Source: Streptomyces sp. NBC_01471 (GTDB lineage: Bacteria; Actinomycetota; Actinomycetes; Streptomycetales; Streptomycetaceae). Taken from it: 64,000 nucleotides of DNA. Location of the stretch: NCBI RefSeq assembly GCF_041438865.1, contig NZ_CP109450.1, forward strand, positions 186,001 to 250,000, in the 5' to 3' direction. Each line of letters begins with the position of its first letter. Within the stretch, counting starts at the first letter, position 1. Positions 16,508-25,420 of the stretch are shown one piece after another. Below the pieces are notes generated by a model that had not been told where the DNA came from, made no database searches, and saw only the letters and a list, made by a program, of their open reading frames with translations. The position numbers and the translations under genes are program-made.

Positions 16508-17866
16508 ATGACCGAGCTCAGCAAAGACGCTGCGCCTCCCGGCATGGTTACCGGCCAAACCCCCGCACAGGTCAGGGGCCGCTACCGGCAGCTCTCCCTG
16601 CTCGGCGGCACCATGCTCGTCGACAACACCGAGGCCGGTCTGGTCAACAGCCTGTTCCCGCTCATCAGGCAATCGCTCGGCGTCTCGCTCGGCGCCCTGG
16701 GCATTCTCACCGCGGCCAGCAAGATCGTGGGCGCATTCACCGGCCCGTTCTGGGTGTGGGCCGCCCAGCGCTGGTCGCGCAAGAGCGTGCTCAGCGTGGC
16801 CACCGGCCTGTGGGGCGTCTGGGGAGTGGCCGCCGGCTTCTCCCAGAACTTCACCCAACTCATCATCCTGTACACCATATTGGCGGCCGGTTACGCCGCC
16901 GCGAACCCGATCATCACCGAGATCATCGGCGACCTCTTCGGCAGCTCCTCCCGCGGCCGTGCCGTCGGCATCCTCTACGGAACGATCTCACTGGTCAGCG
17001 CGGTGATCGGGCCGCTCAGCGGGCAGCTCGCCGACGTGGACGAGGGCTGGCACTGGGGCCTTTGGGGCATCGGCACGTTCAACATCCTGCTCGGTCTCGC
17101 CCTGCTGATCTGGTTCCGCGACCCGGGCCGGGGCGCCGCCGAGGAGCAGCTCGCCGACCTCGACCAGGCCACCCGTGAAGCCCACTCGGAACTCACCTGG
17201 GCCAAGGCGTTCTCGCTCCTCAAGATCCGCAGCCTGGTGATCCTGATCGTCTCGCGCCTGCTGTCCGGGCACCTGCTGGTGGTCACCTTCGGCGTGGTCT
17301 TCCTGGTGGACGTGCACGGATTCAGCACCCAGAAGGCCACACTCGTCACCCTGCCTTTCGGCGTCGGCTACTTCCTCGGCACCCTCCTGGGCGGGGTCGC
17401 CGCCGACTGGGCCTCCCGGCGCAGTCCGCGTTTCGGACCGGTCGCGGTCCTCCAGACGGCACAGTTCGCCTTCGCCGTCTTCGCCTTCTTCGGCAGCCAG
17501 TTCCACTACGACAGCATCCTCGTGTACGGCGTCTTCTTCGCACTGCTCGGCGCGGCACAGGGCATCAACCCGAGCGTCAACCGGCCGATGGTCATGGCCA
17601 TCACCCCACCCGAACTCCGGGCCGGTGCCTTCGCGTTGTACGTGTCCGTCGCCGAGGCGCTCGCCTGGGCCGGCTACAGCCTGGGCGCGGGATTCCTCGC
17701 CGACACCGTCGGGCTCCAAGTGGTCTTCCTGTGGATCCTGGTCATCCTCATGGTGATCAACGGCCTCTTCCTCACCCTGCTCTATCGCCCGTACGCCGCC
17801 GACACCGCCCGCGTACAGCGGGAACTGGACGCCCGGCGCAGGGCCGCCCTGACCGAACCCCGCTGA
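16508..17866 (+). CDS. MFS transporter of the sulfatase operon
   Basis: Twelve-helix major facilitator of 452 residues. Conserved features include DNTEAGLVNSLFPLIRQSLG in helix 1, an AQRWSRKSV loop 2-3 and ANPIITEIIGDLF in helix 4-5. The central loop (about 205-240) is charged. It starts 98 bases after the sulfatase and is followed 33 bases later by a GH1 gene, all on one strand. It most likely imports the sulfated glycoside, since both hydrolases are cytoplasmic; export of sulfate-free product is the alternative. This is the second MFS-glucosidase pair within 10 kb, with the two pairs controlled by different regulators. Confidence 0.9.
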   Translation: MTELSKDAAPPGMVTGQTPAQVRGRYRQLSLLGGTMLVDNTEAGLVNSLFPLIRQSLGVSLGALGILTAASKIVGAFTGPFWVWAAQRWSRKSVLSVATGLWGVWGVAAGFSQNFTQLIILYTILAAGYAAANPIITEIIGDLFGSSSRGRAVGILYGTISLVSAVIGPLSGQLADVDEGWHWGLWGIGTFNILLGLALLIWFRDPGRGAAEEQLADLDQATREAHSELTWAKAFSLLKIRSLVILIVSRLLSGHLLVVTFGVVFLVDVHGFSTQKATLVTLPFGVGYFLGTLLGGVAADWASRRSPRFGPVAVLQTAQFAFAVFAFFGSQFHYDSILVYGVFFALLGAAQGINPSVNRPMVMAITPPELRAGAFALYVSVAEALAWAGYSLGAGFLADTVGLQVVFLWILVILMVINGLFLTLLYRPYAADTARVQRELDARRRAALTEPR

Positions 17867-17899
17867 TCCCGACCCGACACCCTGAAACGAGAACAGCTC

Positions 17900-19108
17900 A
17901 TGACATCCACACGACGACTCCCCGACGGCTTCCTCTGGGGCGCTTCCACCTCCGCGCACCAGATCGAAGGCAACAACACCAACAGCGACTGGTGGCTCTT
18001 CGAGCACACGGGCAACCCCTACATCAAGGAGCCCAGCGGCGACGCCTGCGACAGCTACCACCGCTGGCCCGAAGACATGGACCTGCTGGCTCACCTCGGT
18101 TTCACCGACTACCGGTTCAGCATCGAGTGGGCGCGCATCGAACCCGCCCCCGGTGAGTTCTCCCAGGCCGCGATCGCCCACTACCGGCGCATGGTCGAAG
18201 GTGCGCACGCACGTGGCCTGCGGCCTCTGGTGACGCTGCACCACTTCACCGCCCCCAGGTGGTTCACCGAGGGTGGCGGATGGGAAGCCGCCGGGTCGGA
18301 CGAACTGTTCGCCCGTTTCCTCACGGCCGCCGCGCCCGTCTACGCCACCGGCGTGACCCACGTGTGCACCATCAACGAGCCCAACATGCTCGCCTCCATG
18401 GCCACCCTCTACAAGGCCCATTTCTCCGGGGACCAACTGCCGACGTTCGGGCTGACAACGCCGGACGGCGCCACCGCCGAGGCCCTCGTACGCGCCCACG
18501 GCCGTGCCGTCGAGACGGTCAAGTCCCTTGCTCCGCACGTACTGTGCGGATGGTCCGTCGCGAACCAGGTGTACCAGCCGCTGCCCGGGGCGCAGGACGT
18601 CGCAGCGGCCTTCCGCCACCCCCGTGAGGACGTCTTTCTCGAAGCGGCCCGCGACGACGACTGGCTCGGCGTGCAGTCGTACACCCGCACTCGCATCGGT
18701 CCCGACGGCCCTCTGCCCGTACCGCCGGAGGCGGAACACACCCTCATGGGCTGGGAGTTCTACCCCGGGGCCCTGGGGGAAGCGCTGCGTCACAGTGCCG
18801 CCGTCGCCCCCGGCGTCCCCCTGATCGTCACCGAGAACGGCATCGCCACCGCCGACGACACCCGGCGTATCCACTACACCGCCGGCGCCCTCGACTCCCT
18901 CGCCGACGCCATGGACGACGGCATCGACGTCCGCGGCTACTTCCACTGGAGCGCGCTCGACAACTACGAGTGGGGGCGCTACGCACCCACCTTCGGACTG
19001 ATCGCCGTCGACCGCGAGACCTTCGTCCGTACCCCCAAGCCCTCCGCCGCATGGCTCGGCGCCACCGGACGCACCCGGGCCCTGCCCCTCGCTCCTCGGT
19101 CGGAGTAG
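17900..19108 (+). CDS. Glycoside hydrolase family 1 beta-glucosidase-like enzyme
   Basis: Cytoplasmic GH1 enzyme of 402 residues, slightly shorter than usual (about 440-470). The acid/base Glu160 lies in CTINEPN and the nucleophile Glu312 in LIVTENGIA; FLWGASTSAHQIEG at 11-24 and FHWSALDNYEWGRY near the C-terminus are family signatures. It would retain configuration and release a beta-linked sugar, or a 6-phospho-sugar; nothing seen decides between them. It ends the PadR-sulfatase-MFS-GH1 operon, so cleavage after desulfation is the likely order. A GC palindrome (about 19113-19126) just after the stop may help termination. Confidence 0.94.
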   Translation: MTSTRRLPDGFLWGASTSAHQIEGNNTNSDWWLFEHTGNPYIKEPSGDACDSYHRWPEDMDLLAHLGFTDYRFSIEWARIEPAPGEFSQAAIAHYRRMVEGAHARGLRPLVTLHHFTAPRWFTEGGGWEAAGSDELFARFLTAAAPVYATGVTHVCTINEPNMLASMATLYKAHFSGDQLPTFGLTTPDGATAEALVRAHGRAVETVKSLAPHVLCGWSVANQVYQPLPGAQDVAAAFRHPREDVFLEAARDDDWLGVQSYTRTRIGPDGPLPVPPEAEHTLMGWEFYPGALGEALRHSAAVAPGVPLIVTENGIATADDTRRIHYTAGALDSLADAMDDGIDVRGYFHWSALDNYEWGRYAPTFGLIAVDRETFVRTPKPSAAWLGATGRTRALPLAPRSE

Positions 19109-19380
19109 AGGACCGGGGCCCCGGTACCGGTCGTCGACGGCAGCTCGCGGCTGGGCTCACGGAAGGCGAAAGCCGTCAGCAGGATCGGGGAATCGCGTAC
19201 GGAGCGAGCGCCGTCGTCGCAGCAGCAGTTCTGGCAAGCGGTACCACCACGACGGGACTCCTCATGGGAGCTGCGCTACCGTGATCCTCCTCCTGGTGGG
19301 ATCCATGGGAGGAGCGGGTAATTTCGGTAGGAAACGGGGCGATTTCCTCCCCAAACGAGGAAACCACGGCAATCTCAGAT

Positions 19381-19606
19381 ATGAATTCCCACTTCCTCCC
19401 TCAGGAAGGCGGCCTTCCCAGGAACACAATGGCCTGGAAGGTTGACGCCGCGCGCGCCGTTCTCCTTGTCCACGACATGCAGGCGTACTTCCTCAAGAGC
19501 CCCCCTCCCGAGCAACAGCCGCTGGTCGATCTCGTTGAGCATGCTGGTCGCCTTCGCGACACTTGTGCCGCACGCCGAGTTCGCGCCGGCCTTGCGTCAA
19601 GAGCAG
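19381..19606 (+). pseudogene. Truncated isochorismatase-family N-terminus
   Basis: The frame reads LPRNTMAWKVDAARAVLLVHDMQAYFL...PLVDLVEHAGRLRDTCA, a good match to the first 60-70 residues of 2,3-dihydroxybenzoate-type isochorismatases, including the catalytic Asp of HDMQ. Similarity then ends, although the frame stays open to 19650. The remaining two thirds of the enzyme, with the catalytic Lys and Cys, are missing, and no siderophore or phenazine genes are nearby. A relic left by deletion. Confidence 0.7.
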
Positions 19607-19671
19607 CGTCAGCGGCCATACTTGATCACGCGGGGGATCTCCCGCAGTGACGCGACAAGAGGGAAGACGGC

Positions 19672-20193
19672 GTGAACGGCGAACTGGGCAAGGTTGAGGT
19701 AAGGCTCCGGTGGGATCCGAGCCCGCTGGGGGAGGCACCACACGATCTGGACATCATCGGCGCGGTCTACTCCGCCGACGACCCGTGGGGGCGGCCGGTG
19801 TACGTCGTCCACACCGAGAGCCGCTCCCCGGACGGCACCATCACCATGGGCCGGCACAGCGAGTCCGGCCAGGGCCTCGGCTTCGATGAAGTGATGGTCC
19901 TGGAGTTCGACCGGATACCGTCCGACTACGGCCGGGTGGTGGTGGGGGTGGCGATTCACCAGAACGCCGGGCCTCTCACCTTCGGCGAGATCGCGAACCC
20001 CGGTGTGGTCGTCGTCGAGCGGTACCGGGAACTCCTCGTGGACGACTTCGCGCAGCTTGCGGGGTCCACTGCCGCAACGGTCGCGGAGTTCACCCGGGAC
20101 GGCTCGGCGGGCTGGGAGCTGCGCGAGATGCTCCGCGGCTTCGACAGCAATCCGGTGGACTTCATGGCGGAGATGGGCACGGTCGCCGAGTGA
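19672..20193 (+). CDS. TerD-family protein
   Basis: Single TerD-like domain of 173 residues. Recognisable parts are VRLRWDPSP, HDLDIIGAVYSAD (the acidic, calcium-binding edge), DEVMVLEFDRIPSDYGRVVVGVAIHQ and VVVERYRELLVDDF. TerD proteins bind calcium and are linked to tellurite, phage and general stress responses; single copies are common in Streptomyces. It starts at a GTG without a strong ribosome-binding site, and the usual N-terminal SLTK-type strand is replaced by a short VEVRLRWD version. No other ter genes are nearby. It follows the isochorismatase remnant directly, so the local arrangement may be scrambled. Role in this strain unknown. Confidence 0.85.
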   Translation: MNGELGKVEVRLRWDPSPLGEAPHDLDIIGAVYSADDPWGRPVYVVHTESRSPDGTITMGRHSESGQGLGFDEVMVLEFDRIPSDYGRVVVGVAIHQNAGPLTFGEIANPGVVVVERYRELLVDDFAQLAGSTAATVAEFTRDGSAGWELREMLRGFDSNPVDFMAEMGTVAE

Positions 20194-20402
20194 CGGCGCC
20201 TGACGTGAACGGGGTGCGCCACGTTCACCCTTGGTCTCGAAATCCAGGGTCCGTTCCGGGGTACTGATCTCTTCTCAACCTGACGTCCTTGAGTACAAGG
20301 AGGGGGCAGTAGAAGGCGAGCAACGCGGCGGGCAAAGTGTCGGAATCCTGGGTCATCGTCGCTGGCTGATCTCCCGTATGCAGGGGGTTGGCAGGGGTGC
20401 TC

Positions 20403-21494
20403 TCAGGTGGTCCGGGTGACCACGGCCGCCGCCATCGCCCTCAGGGCGGCCGCGGCCTCAGGCCGCATCACTGCGTGATCGAGGGCGGCCAGCGCCTGCT
20501 CGTGCCGCTGGCTGATCAGCGTCTCGACTGCGGTGTGCGCCCCGGTGTCGGTGAGGACCTGCCGCATCTGCGAGGCTTCCGCGGGAGTCAGGGACCGGTT
20601 GCCGAGCCCGTCCCGCAGGACGCGCGCCTGTGCTGGAGTGGCGCGCTGGTACGCGGTGGCGGCCAGCACCGTGTTCTTGCCCTCGCGGAAGTCGTCCAGG
20701 ACGGACTTTCCGGTGCGCTCGGGGGCCCCGAACACCCCCAGCAGGTCGTCTCGCAGTTGGAACGCCTCGCCCAGCGGCAGGGCGTACGAGGACAGGGCCG
20801 CCAGCAAGTGCGGGCCGGCCCCGCCGAGATGCGCCCCGAGCTGCAGTGGCCGCTCGCAGGTGTACTTGGCGGTCTTGTAGCGGATGGCCCGCCGGGCGGC
20901 AACGGTATCGGGAGGGGCGGCGGAGACCGGTCCGGCGCTGACGAGGTCGAGGTACTGCCCAACGAGCGTCTCGGTGCGCAGGGCGTTCAGCAGCGGCCAG
21001 GCCCGGTTGAGGTGCAGGCCGGTGGGGTCGGGACTGGCGATGTGCAGGAGTTCGTAGGACCAGCCCAGAGCGAGGTCGCCCAGGAGGATGGCGGCGTTGA
21101 TGCCGAGGGTGGGGGCGTCGTCTCGGCCGGGGTGGCGAGCGGCGAGGCGGCGGTGCGCGGTGGGTTCGCCGCGTCGCGTTTCTGAGGCGTCCATGATGTC
21201 GTCGTGGATCAGGGCGAAGAGGTGGAACAACTCCAGCGAGGCTGCCACCCGCCAGACCGCCGGCGGTGGCTCGCGATCGCTCACCGCCTGCCAGCCGACG
21301 ACACACAGCACCGGGCGGATACGTTTGCCTCCAGCCGCGATCATGTCGCGTAACAGGTCTGCGAACAGGGCGAGTTCGGGAAGATCGCTTGCTTGGTGGA
21401 TCTGCTCGTCGAGGAACTCGTACAGCAGCGTCTCGACGGCTGCGGGCACGCATGCGGAGTCCGGTGACGAACGCGGCGGGGATGGAATGATCAT
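20403..21494 (-). CDS. Polyprenyl (isoprenyl) diphosphate synthase
   Basis: Trans-isoprenyl chain-elongating enzyme of 363 residues that condenses isopentenyl diphosphate with an allylic diphosphate. The first Asp-rich motif HDDIMD (97-102) and second Asp-rich motif LRDDLLG (247-253) are intact, as are GGKRIRP (54-61) and the KT...Y region near 207-211. Chain length is not certain, but the bulky FHLFAL before the first motif argues for a short product such as GPP, FPP or GGPP. The ATG at 21494 follows GGAAGG. It is a single gene, with no terpene synthase beside it. A leader of about 110-160 bases upstream contains two mutually exclusive hairpins (21607-21652). Confidence 0.93.
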   Translation of the reverse strand: MIIPSPPRSSPDSACVPAAVETLLYEFLDEQIHQASDLPELALFADLLRDMIAAGGKRIRPVLCVVGWQAVSDREPPPAVWRVAASLELFHLFALIHDDIMDASETRRGEPTAHRRLAARHPGRDDAPTLGINAAILLGDLALGWSYELLHIASPDPTGLHLNRAWPLLNALRTETLVGQYLDLVSAGPVSAAPPDTVAARRAIRYKTAKYTCERPLQLGAHLGGAGPHLLAALSSYALPLGEAFQLRDDLLGVFGAPERTGKSVLDDFREGKNTVLAATAYQRATPAQARVLRDGLGNRSLTPAEASQMRQVLTDTGAHTAVETLISQRHEQALAALDHAVMRPEAAAALRAMAAAVVTRTT

Positions 21495-21606
21495 GCGGCA
21501 CCTTCCAGGTCAGGGAGGATCCGCCGGCCGCAGGCACAGAGCAGGTGGCTGCGGCGAGCGACTAGTTTGGCACCTGGTTCGTTACGCCCCTGGGTTCATC
21601 CACACA

Positions 21607-21652
21607 TGGCGTGCCCCGTGCTGCCAGGGGCACGCCACACAGCACGGGGCAC
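21607..21652. promoter_or_regulatory. Two overlapping, mutually exclusive hairpins
   Basis: Stem A pairs 21607-21617 with 21627-21637 (11 base pairs). Stem B pairs 21611-21623 with 21640-21652 (13 base pairs). Bases 21611-21617 belong to both, so only one can form. The block lies upstream of the polyprenyl synthase gene (minus strand), about 115 bases before its start. This could be an attenuator, a bidirectional terminator or a folded leader; no ligand can be named. Confidence 0.45.
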
Positions 21653-22514
21653 CGACCCCATCGCCGTAACGGAGGAGCCGATTCCATCGTCTACCGTCCG
21701 TGGCGCTGATTACAGAGCGCGAACCCCCAGCGCGCGACGCGCGAACACCTGAGGGACTACGCCGTGCACTCCCGCAGGAACCAGAACACCGAAGTCAGCA
21801 CCCGACTGGTGCCGGGCGGAACGCAGTGAGAGGCCAAGATGGACAGCTCATCGGAACGGAGCCTCCTCCGCCGGAGACAACAGCATGGCCACTGGATCCC
21901 CCTCCTGTCCCGCCGCCGCGTGAGTGCCCCGTCGAGTACCCGACCGCGATCCGGGCGGACCACACTGCTCAGCACCATTGCGCGGTTTATCGATCCGCCT
22001 CCGCCGTCCGCACGCAGGTGCTCCCGCCCCACCAAGTCATCCGCGCCCGTCGAGACCCGCGCCGACGTGCGAAGAAGCCCGTCGTACCCGGAGCGGAAGC
22101 GCTCTTCCGCCCCTATTCGGGACCTGGTGAAGCCGGTGCCCGCTCCAGGCGAAGAGCCGCTCACGTGTGCTCTACTTCTGGCTGTCCCGGGCCTTCTCTC
22201 CCGCCGTAAGGCATCCCGGCCCCCGCCTCGGCTTCGTGAGCGGTACACCTGCGTCAGTGGGGGTAGGCAGATCCAATCACCGGACAGCAAAAGCCACTTG
22301 GCTGCCATGGCAGCCGTGATATCCGTGACACCCCTGCCGATGTTCAGGTCCGGCATCGCTGCTCGGTACGGGCGACCGGCCCCGGTCCGCTCCGCGAGCG
22401 GCGGAACTCGCCGCAGGCATGGGGCCCGGCAGGTCGTGCCGGCGCCCCGACTCAGGGCAGCGGGTGGCGGTCCTGGTGCGGGACGCACTGGACGAGCCCA
22501 TGAAGGAGCGATCC
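21653..22514. other. Stretch without a recognisable gene
   Basis: About 860 bases between the synthase leader and the small ORF at 22515. Long open frames exist on both strands (about 250 residues each), but their products are Arg/Pro-rich, lack a ribosome-binding site and match no known domain, so I treat them as non-coding. Confidence 0.5.
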
Positions 22515-22667
22515 ATGACAACGACGAGAAGCTTGCTGATCACCGTGCTGCCCAGGGCGACGCAGACCGATGTTGCCACCCTCGCCGACAAGCCGGCCGG
22601 ACGGCTTGCGCCGGCACCGACCTGGGCTACGGCAACGACCACGGCTACTGGGCAGGAGCAAAACTGA
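22515..22667 (+). CDS. Small ORF upstream of the secreted propeller gene
   Basis: A 50-residue product starting MTTTRSLLITVLPRA, with ATG placed 6 bases after GAAGGAG, the best ribosome-binding site in this area. It ends one base before the ATG of the next gene, so translation of the two may be coupled. The sequence is Thr/Ala-rich with no obvious domain; the hydrophobic start is too short for a confident signal peptide. It may be a leader peptide that controls the secreted gene or a small protein of unknown role. Confidence 0.4.
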   Translation: MTTTRSLLITVLPRATQTDVATLADKPAGRLAPAPTWATATTTATGQEQN

Positions 22668-22668
22668 C

Positions 22669-23724
22669 ATGCGAGTAAACAGCCGACCCCGACGAGCCCT
22701 TCCGCTGCTGGCCGCGGCCGCGACCCTGCTCGCCCCCGTGACAGCGTCGGCGAGTGACCCTGCCCCGGCCGTGATCGCCACCACGCTCGGGACGCCGCAG
22801 GTTGTCCCTGTCCCCAGCAACCCGGTGAACTGGTACGCGAACGACTCGACCTTCCCCTACCTGCCCAACGCCCAGGGCACGACGAACATCACGTTCTGGG
22901 TTGACGGGGCCAACTACCGCAGCACCGGGCAGAGCCTGGACACCATGGGCCCGATCAATCCCACGAAGGCCGTACTGGGCTCGGGCACCAGCGGGTCCTT
23001 CGACGGCAACGGAGCATGGCTGTCGTCGGCACAACGGGATCCGAACAATTCGGCGGGTGTCATCTACGGCTTCTACCATGCCGAGGACCACGTATTCGCG
23101 GACGGAAGCTACGGCGAGTGGAACTCCACTGGCCTCGCGACGTCCACCGACGACGGCGTCACCTGGACCAAGAAGGGAAAGATCATCGGGATACCCAAGC
23201 CCTCCGCCCACACCTCCGGAGGAGTCGAGGCGAACTCCGTGATCTACGACAAGGTGAACAAGCGGTGGCTGGCGATCGGGCACGGGCTGGGGTTCGCATC
23301 GACAGATCCCAACGCCGCCCCGGGGACCTGGAAGGGCTGGAACCAGGGCACGTTCAGCACCCCGATGCCGGCCGCCTCGGCCTCGCCGAAACTGCAGGCG
23401 CTGCCTGGCCTGTCGACGAACATGGCCACAAACTCCATCACGTGGAACACCTACCTCAACCGGTACGTCATGGTGTGGCAGGCATGGGGGGACACCACCG
23501 GCGTGCACATCACGACCAGCGCGGACGGAGTGCACTGGGACCCGTCGAAGGTCCTGTTCGGCACCGACTCGTCAAAGCAGATCAACTACGCACAGATCAT
23601 CGGCGTCTCAAGCAGCCAGTCCGGTCAGGACGCGATGCTGGTGTACGAACAGTGGCCCCCCACCACGGGGCGCAACCGCGACATGATCGAGCGCCCGATC
23701 CATTTCAGCACCACGGGGTCCTAG
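22669..23724 (+). CDS. Secreted five-bladed propeller glycosidase-like protein
   Basis: Exported protein of 351 residues. A signal peptide (RALPLLAAAATLLAPVTASA, about 1-28) is followed by a beta-propeller with Asp-box-like motifs STDDGVTW and TSADGVHW, plus NSVIYDKVNKRWLA, ATNSITWNTYLNRYVMVWQ and AMLVYEQWPP. The repeats resemble GH43/GH117-type or sialidase-type propellers; catalytic residues cannot be placed by eye. A CAGGAG sits about 10 bases before the ATG. The gene ends before a clear terminator at 23890-23931. It may hydrolyse or bind extracellular polysaccharide; the substrate is unknown. Confidence 0.85.
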   Translation: MRVNSRPRRALPLLAAAATLLAPVTASASDPAPAVIATTLGTPQVVPVPSNPVNWYANDSTFPYLPNAQGTTNITFWVDGANYRSTGQSLDTMGPINPTKAVLGSGTSGSFDGNGAWLSSAQRDPNNSAGVIYGFYHAEDHVFADGSYGEWNSTGLATSTDDGVTWTKKGKIIGIPKPSAHTSGGVEANSVIYDKVNKRWLAIGHGLGFASTDPNAAPGTWKGWNQGTFSTPMPAASASPKLQALPGLSTNMATNSITWNTYLNRYVMVWQAWGDTTGVHITTSADGVHWDPSKVLFGTDSSKQINYAQIIGVSSSQSGQDAMLVYEQWPPTTGRNRDMIERPIHFSTTGS

Positions 23725-23889
23725 CCGACCACGGGGTACTGGTCGGCGGTGACGACATCCAACGCCGTCGGCGGCGTTGAGAGTTCCAAGACCGGATCGG
23801 CGTGGCTCGCGGGCCCTGTTCCCGAAAGCGGGCAGGTGCGTGAGAAGGCTTGGTGATGCCTGCCGAGGAGGGGCCGATCAGAGTGTCGA

Positions 23890-23931
23890 CCGGACTGCCC
23901 GTCCCGCACGCGCTCAGCACGGGCAGTCCGG
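23890..23931 (+). terminator. Terminator hairpin after the propeller gene
   Basis: A perfect 13-base-pair stem (23890-23902 with 23919-23931) around a 16-base loop, 165 bases past the stop codon and before the left end of the IS remnant. Confidence 0.55.
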
Positions 23932-23971
23932 AGCGCCGGGCCCAGACATCGCGGTGGATACCGAACGAGGA

Positions 23972-24834
23972 CTGTCGTGAAAGTGGATCTTGGCTTGAGA
24001 TGATCAAGTCGTGGCGCGTGGGGATCTGGCGGACTGGCAGTGGGCTCGGCTGGAGCCGTTGCCGCCGGTGGGGAAGAAGCAGGGGAGGCCGCGGACGTGG
24101 GCGCGTCGGCAGCTGATCGACGGGATACGGTGGCGGACCCGGGCCGGCACGCCGTGGCGGGATGTCCCCGAGCGGTACGGTCTGTGGGACCGGATCTACG
24201 ACCTGTTCCGCAGATGGCAGCGCGATGGTGCCTGGAAGCGGATCCTGGAGCAACTGCAGGTCCAGGCCGATGCGCAGGGCCTTATCACCTGGGATGTGAG
24301 CGTCGACTCGACCGTCCGCCGGGCCCATCAGCAGGCCGCCGGCGTGCGGAAAAAGGGATCCCAGCGCGAACCTCCCGGAGGGATCGACACCGAGCAGGGG
24401 CAGAAGCCGCTGTCGCTGCTGATCACAGCCGGCCACCGGCACGACAGCCCGCAGTTCCAGCCCGTCCTGGAGCGCATCCGGGTCCCCCGCACAGGACCGG
24501 GGCGGCCACGGACCACGCCCGACAGGGTCCGAGCCGACAGAGCCTACGGCTCCCGTGCGAACCGCTCCTAGCTGCGCAGACGCAGGATCGAATGCACCAT
24601 CCCGGAGAAGGCCGATCAGGTCCGCAACCGCAAGAAGCTCGGCTTCCGAGGCAGCCGACCACGACCTTCGACAAGGAGGACTGCACGGAACACCACGCGG
24701 TGGAGTGCGGGATCGACCGACTGAAACGCCACCGCGCGGTAGCCACGAGATACGACAAGCTGGCCGTGCGTTACGAGGCAACAGTGCTGGTAGGAGCCAT
24801 CAACAAGTGGCTGTGACCAGCACTTTCACGACAG
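23972..24834 (+). mobile_element. Degenerate IS5-type insertion sequence
   Basis: Bounded by perfect 14-base inverted repeats CTGTCGTGAAAGTG (23972-23985) and its complement (24821-24834). It carries one broken transposase gene. I could not find a target-site duplication. The right end stops 3 bases before the TAG stop codon of the TetR gene at 24838, so insertion happened at, or truncated, the end of that gene. Confidence 0.85.
24011..24816 (+). pseudogene. Broken IS5-family transposase
   Basis: The first frame begins MARGDLADWQWARLEPLPPV and has the N-terminal DNA-binding region and first catalytic Asp (ITWDVSVDST), then stops at 24569-24571 after RANRS. The product continues in the same general order (RNRKKLGFRG, then FDKEDCTEHHAVECGIDRLKRHRAVATRYDKLAVRYEA) only in another frame, ending KWL at 24816. 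Compared with the usual protein, about 25 residues after PPGGI are also missing. One in-frame stop, at least one frameshift and an internal deletion make it inactive. Confidence 0.9.
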
Positions 24835-24837
24835 ACC

Positions 24838-25407
24838 CTAGTGCGCGGCTCCGGCCGCGCGTACATCGGCGAGCGCCTGCCGTGCCAGCGGGCCGAAGCC
24901 CTCGCTGTTGTCAGTGTCGATCCATTGGTCGTAGGCGATCTCCCAGGCGAGCGTGCCCAGTTGCGCGGCCACACGCGCGGTCAGGCTCGGGACTCCACGG
25001 CGGTTGAGGGTCTCGATCATCGAGGCGGTGAGCTCGATCCTCTTCAGGGCTTCACGTTCGCGCAGTTCCGTATTGGCGTTCAGAACGGCCTGGCGCCGGC
25101 CGCTGAACTCGCGGCGGTCGGCGGTGAAGAACGTCCGGCCGAGTGCATCGAGGGCCTCCGCCAGCGAGCCGAGCGGCCCGGACTCCGGCGGCGCCGAGGC
25201 GATCCCTTCGACGAGCAGACCGGCCACCGTGCCCTTGTCGAAGAGCACCTCGCGCTTGTCCGGGAAGTACCGGAAGAACGTGCTCTTGGTGAGCCCCGCG
25301 CGTTCCGCGATCTCGATCACGGTCGTGTTCTCGTAGCCGTGCTCCTCGAAGAGGTCGAGGGCGGCGGCGGCGAGTCGTCCTGGTGCGTCGGGTTGCCAGC
25401 GAGCCAT
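24838..25407 (-). CDS. TetR-family regulator of the adjacent oxidoreductase
   Basis: Regulator of 189 residues with a TetR helix-turn-helix at about 8-55 (GRLAAAALDLFEEHGYENTTVIEIAERAGLTKSTFFRYFPDKREVL) and a ligand-binding domain behind it. No clear ribosome-binding site precedes the ATG, so the mRNA may be leaderless. It is divergent from an oxidoreductase gene with paired inverted repeats between them (25421-25466), the usual self-controlling arrangement. The last codon ends almost at the right end of the IS remnant, so the natural C-terminus may have been lost or replaced; the length is still within the family range. Confidence 0.9.
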   Translation of the reverse strand: MARWQPDAPGRLAAAALDLFEEHGYENTTVIEIAERAGLTKSTFFRYFPDKREVLFDKGTVAGLLVEGIASAPPESGPLGSLAEALDALGRTFFTADRREFSGRRQAVLNANTELREREALKRIELTASMIETLNRRGVPSLTARVAAQLGTLAWEIAYDQWIDTDNSEGFGPLARQALADVRAAGAAH

Positions 25408-25420
25408 GGAAACAGTGTAC

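Noticed and set aside
16988..18946. 652-codon minus-strand frame opposite the MFS and GH1 genes
   Set aside because: Antisense shadow caused by high third-position GC; its product is Gly/Val/Asp-rich with no fold-like pattern.
19672..20193. TerD-like gene as part of a tellurite-resistance (ter) cluster
   Set aside because: No terA, terB, terC or terZ-like neighbours are seen; a solitary stress-type TerD is more likely.
21757..22521. 254-codon minus-strand frame before the propeller gene
   Set aside because: Arg/Ser/Gly-rich, no ribosome-binding site, no domain, and an equally long frame exists on the other strand.
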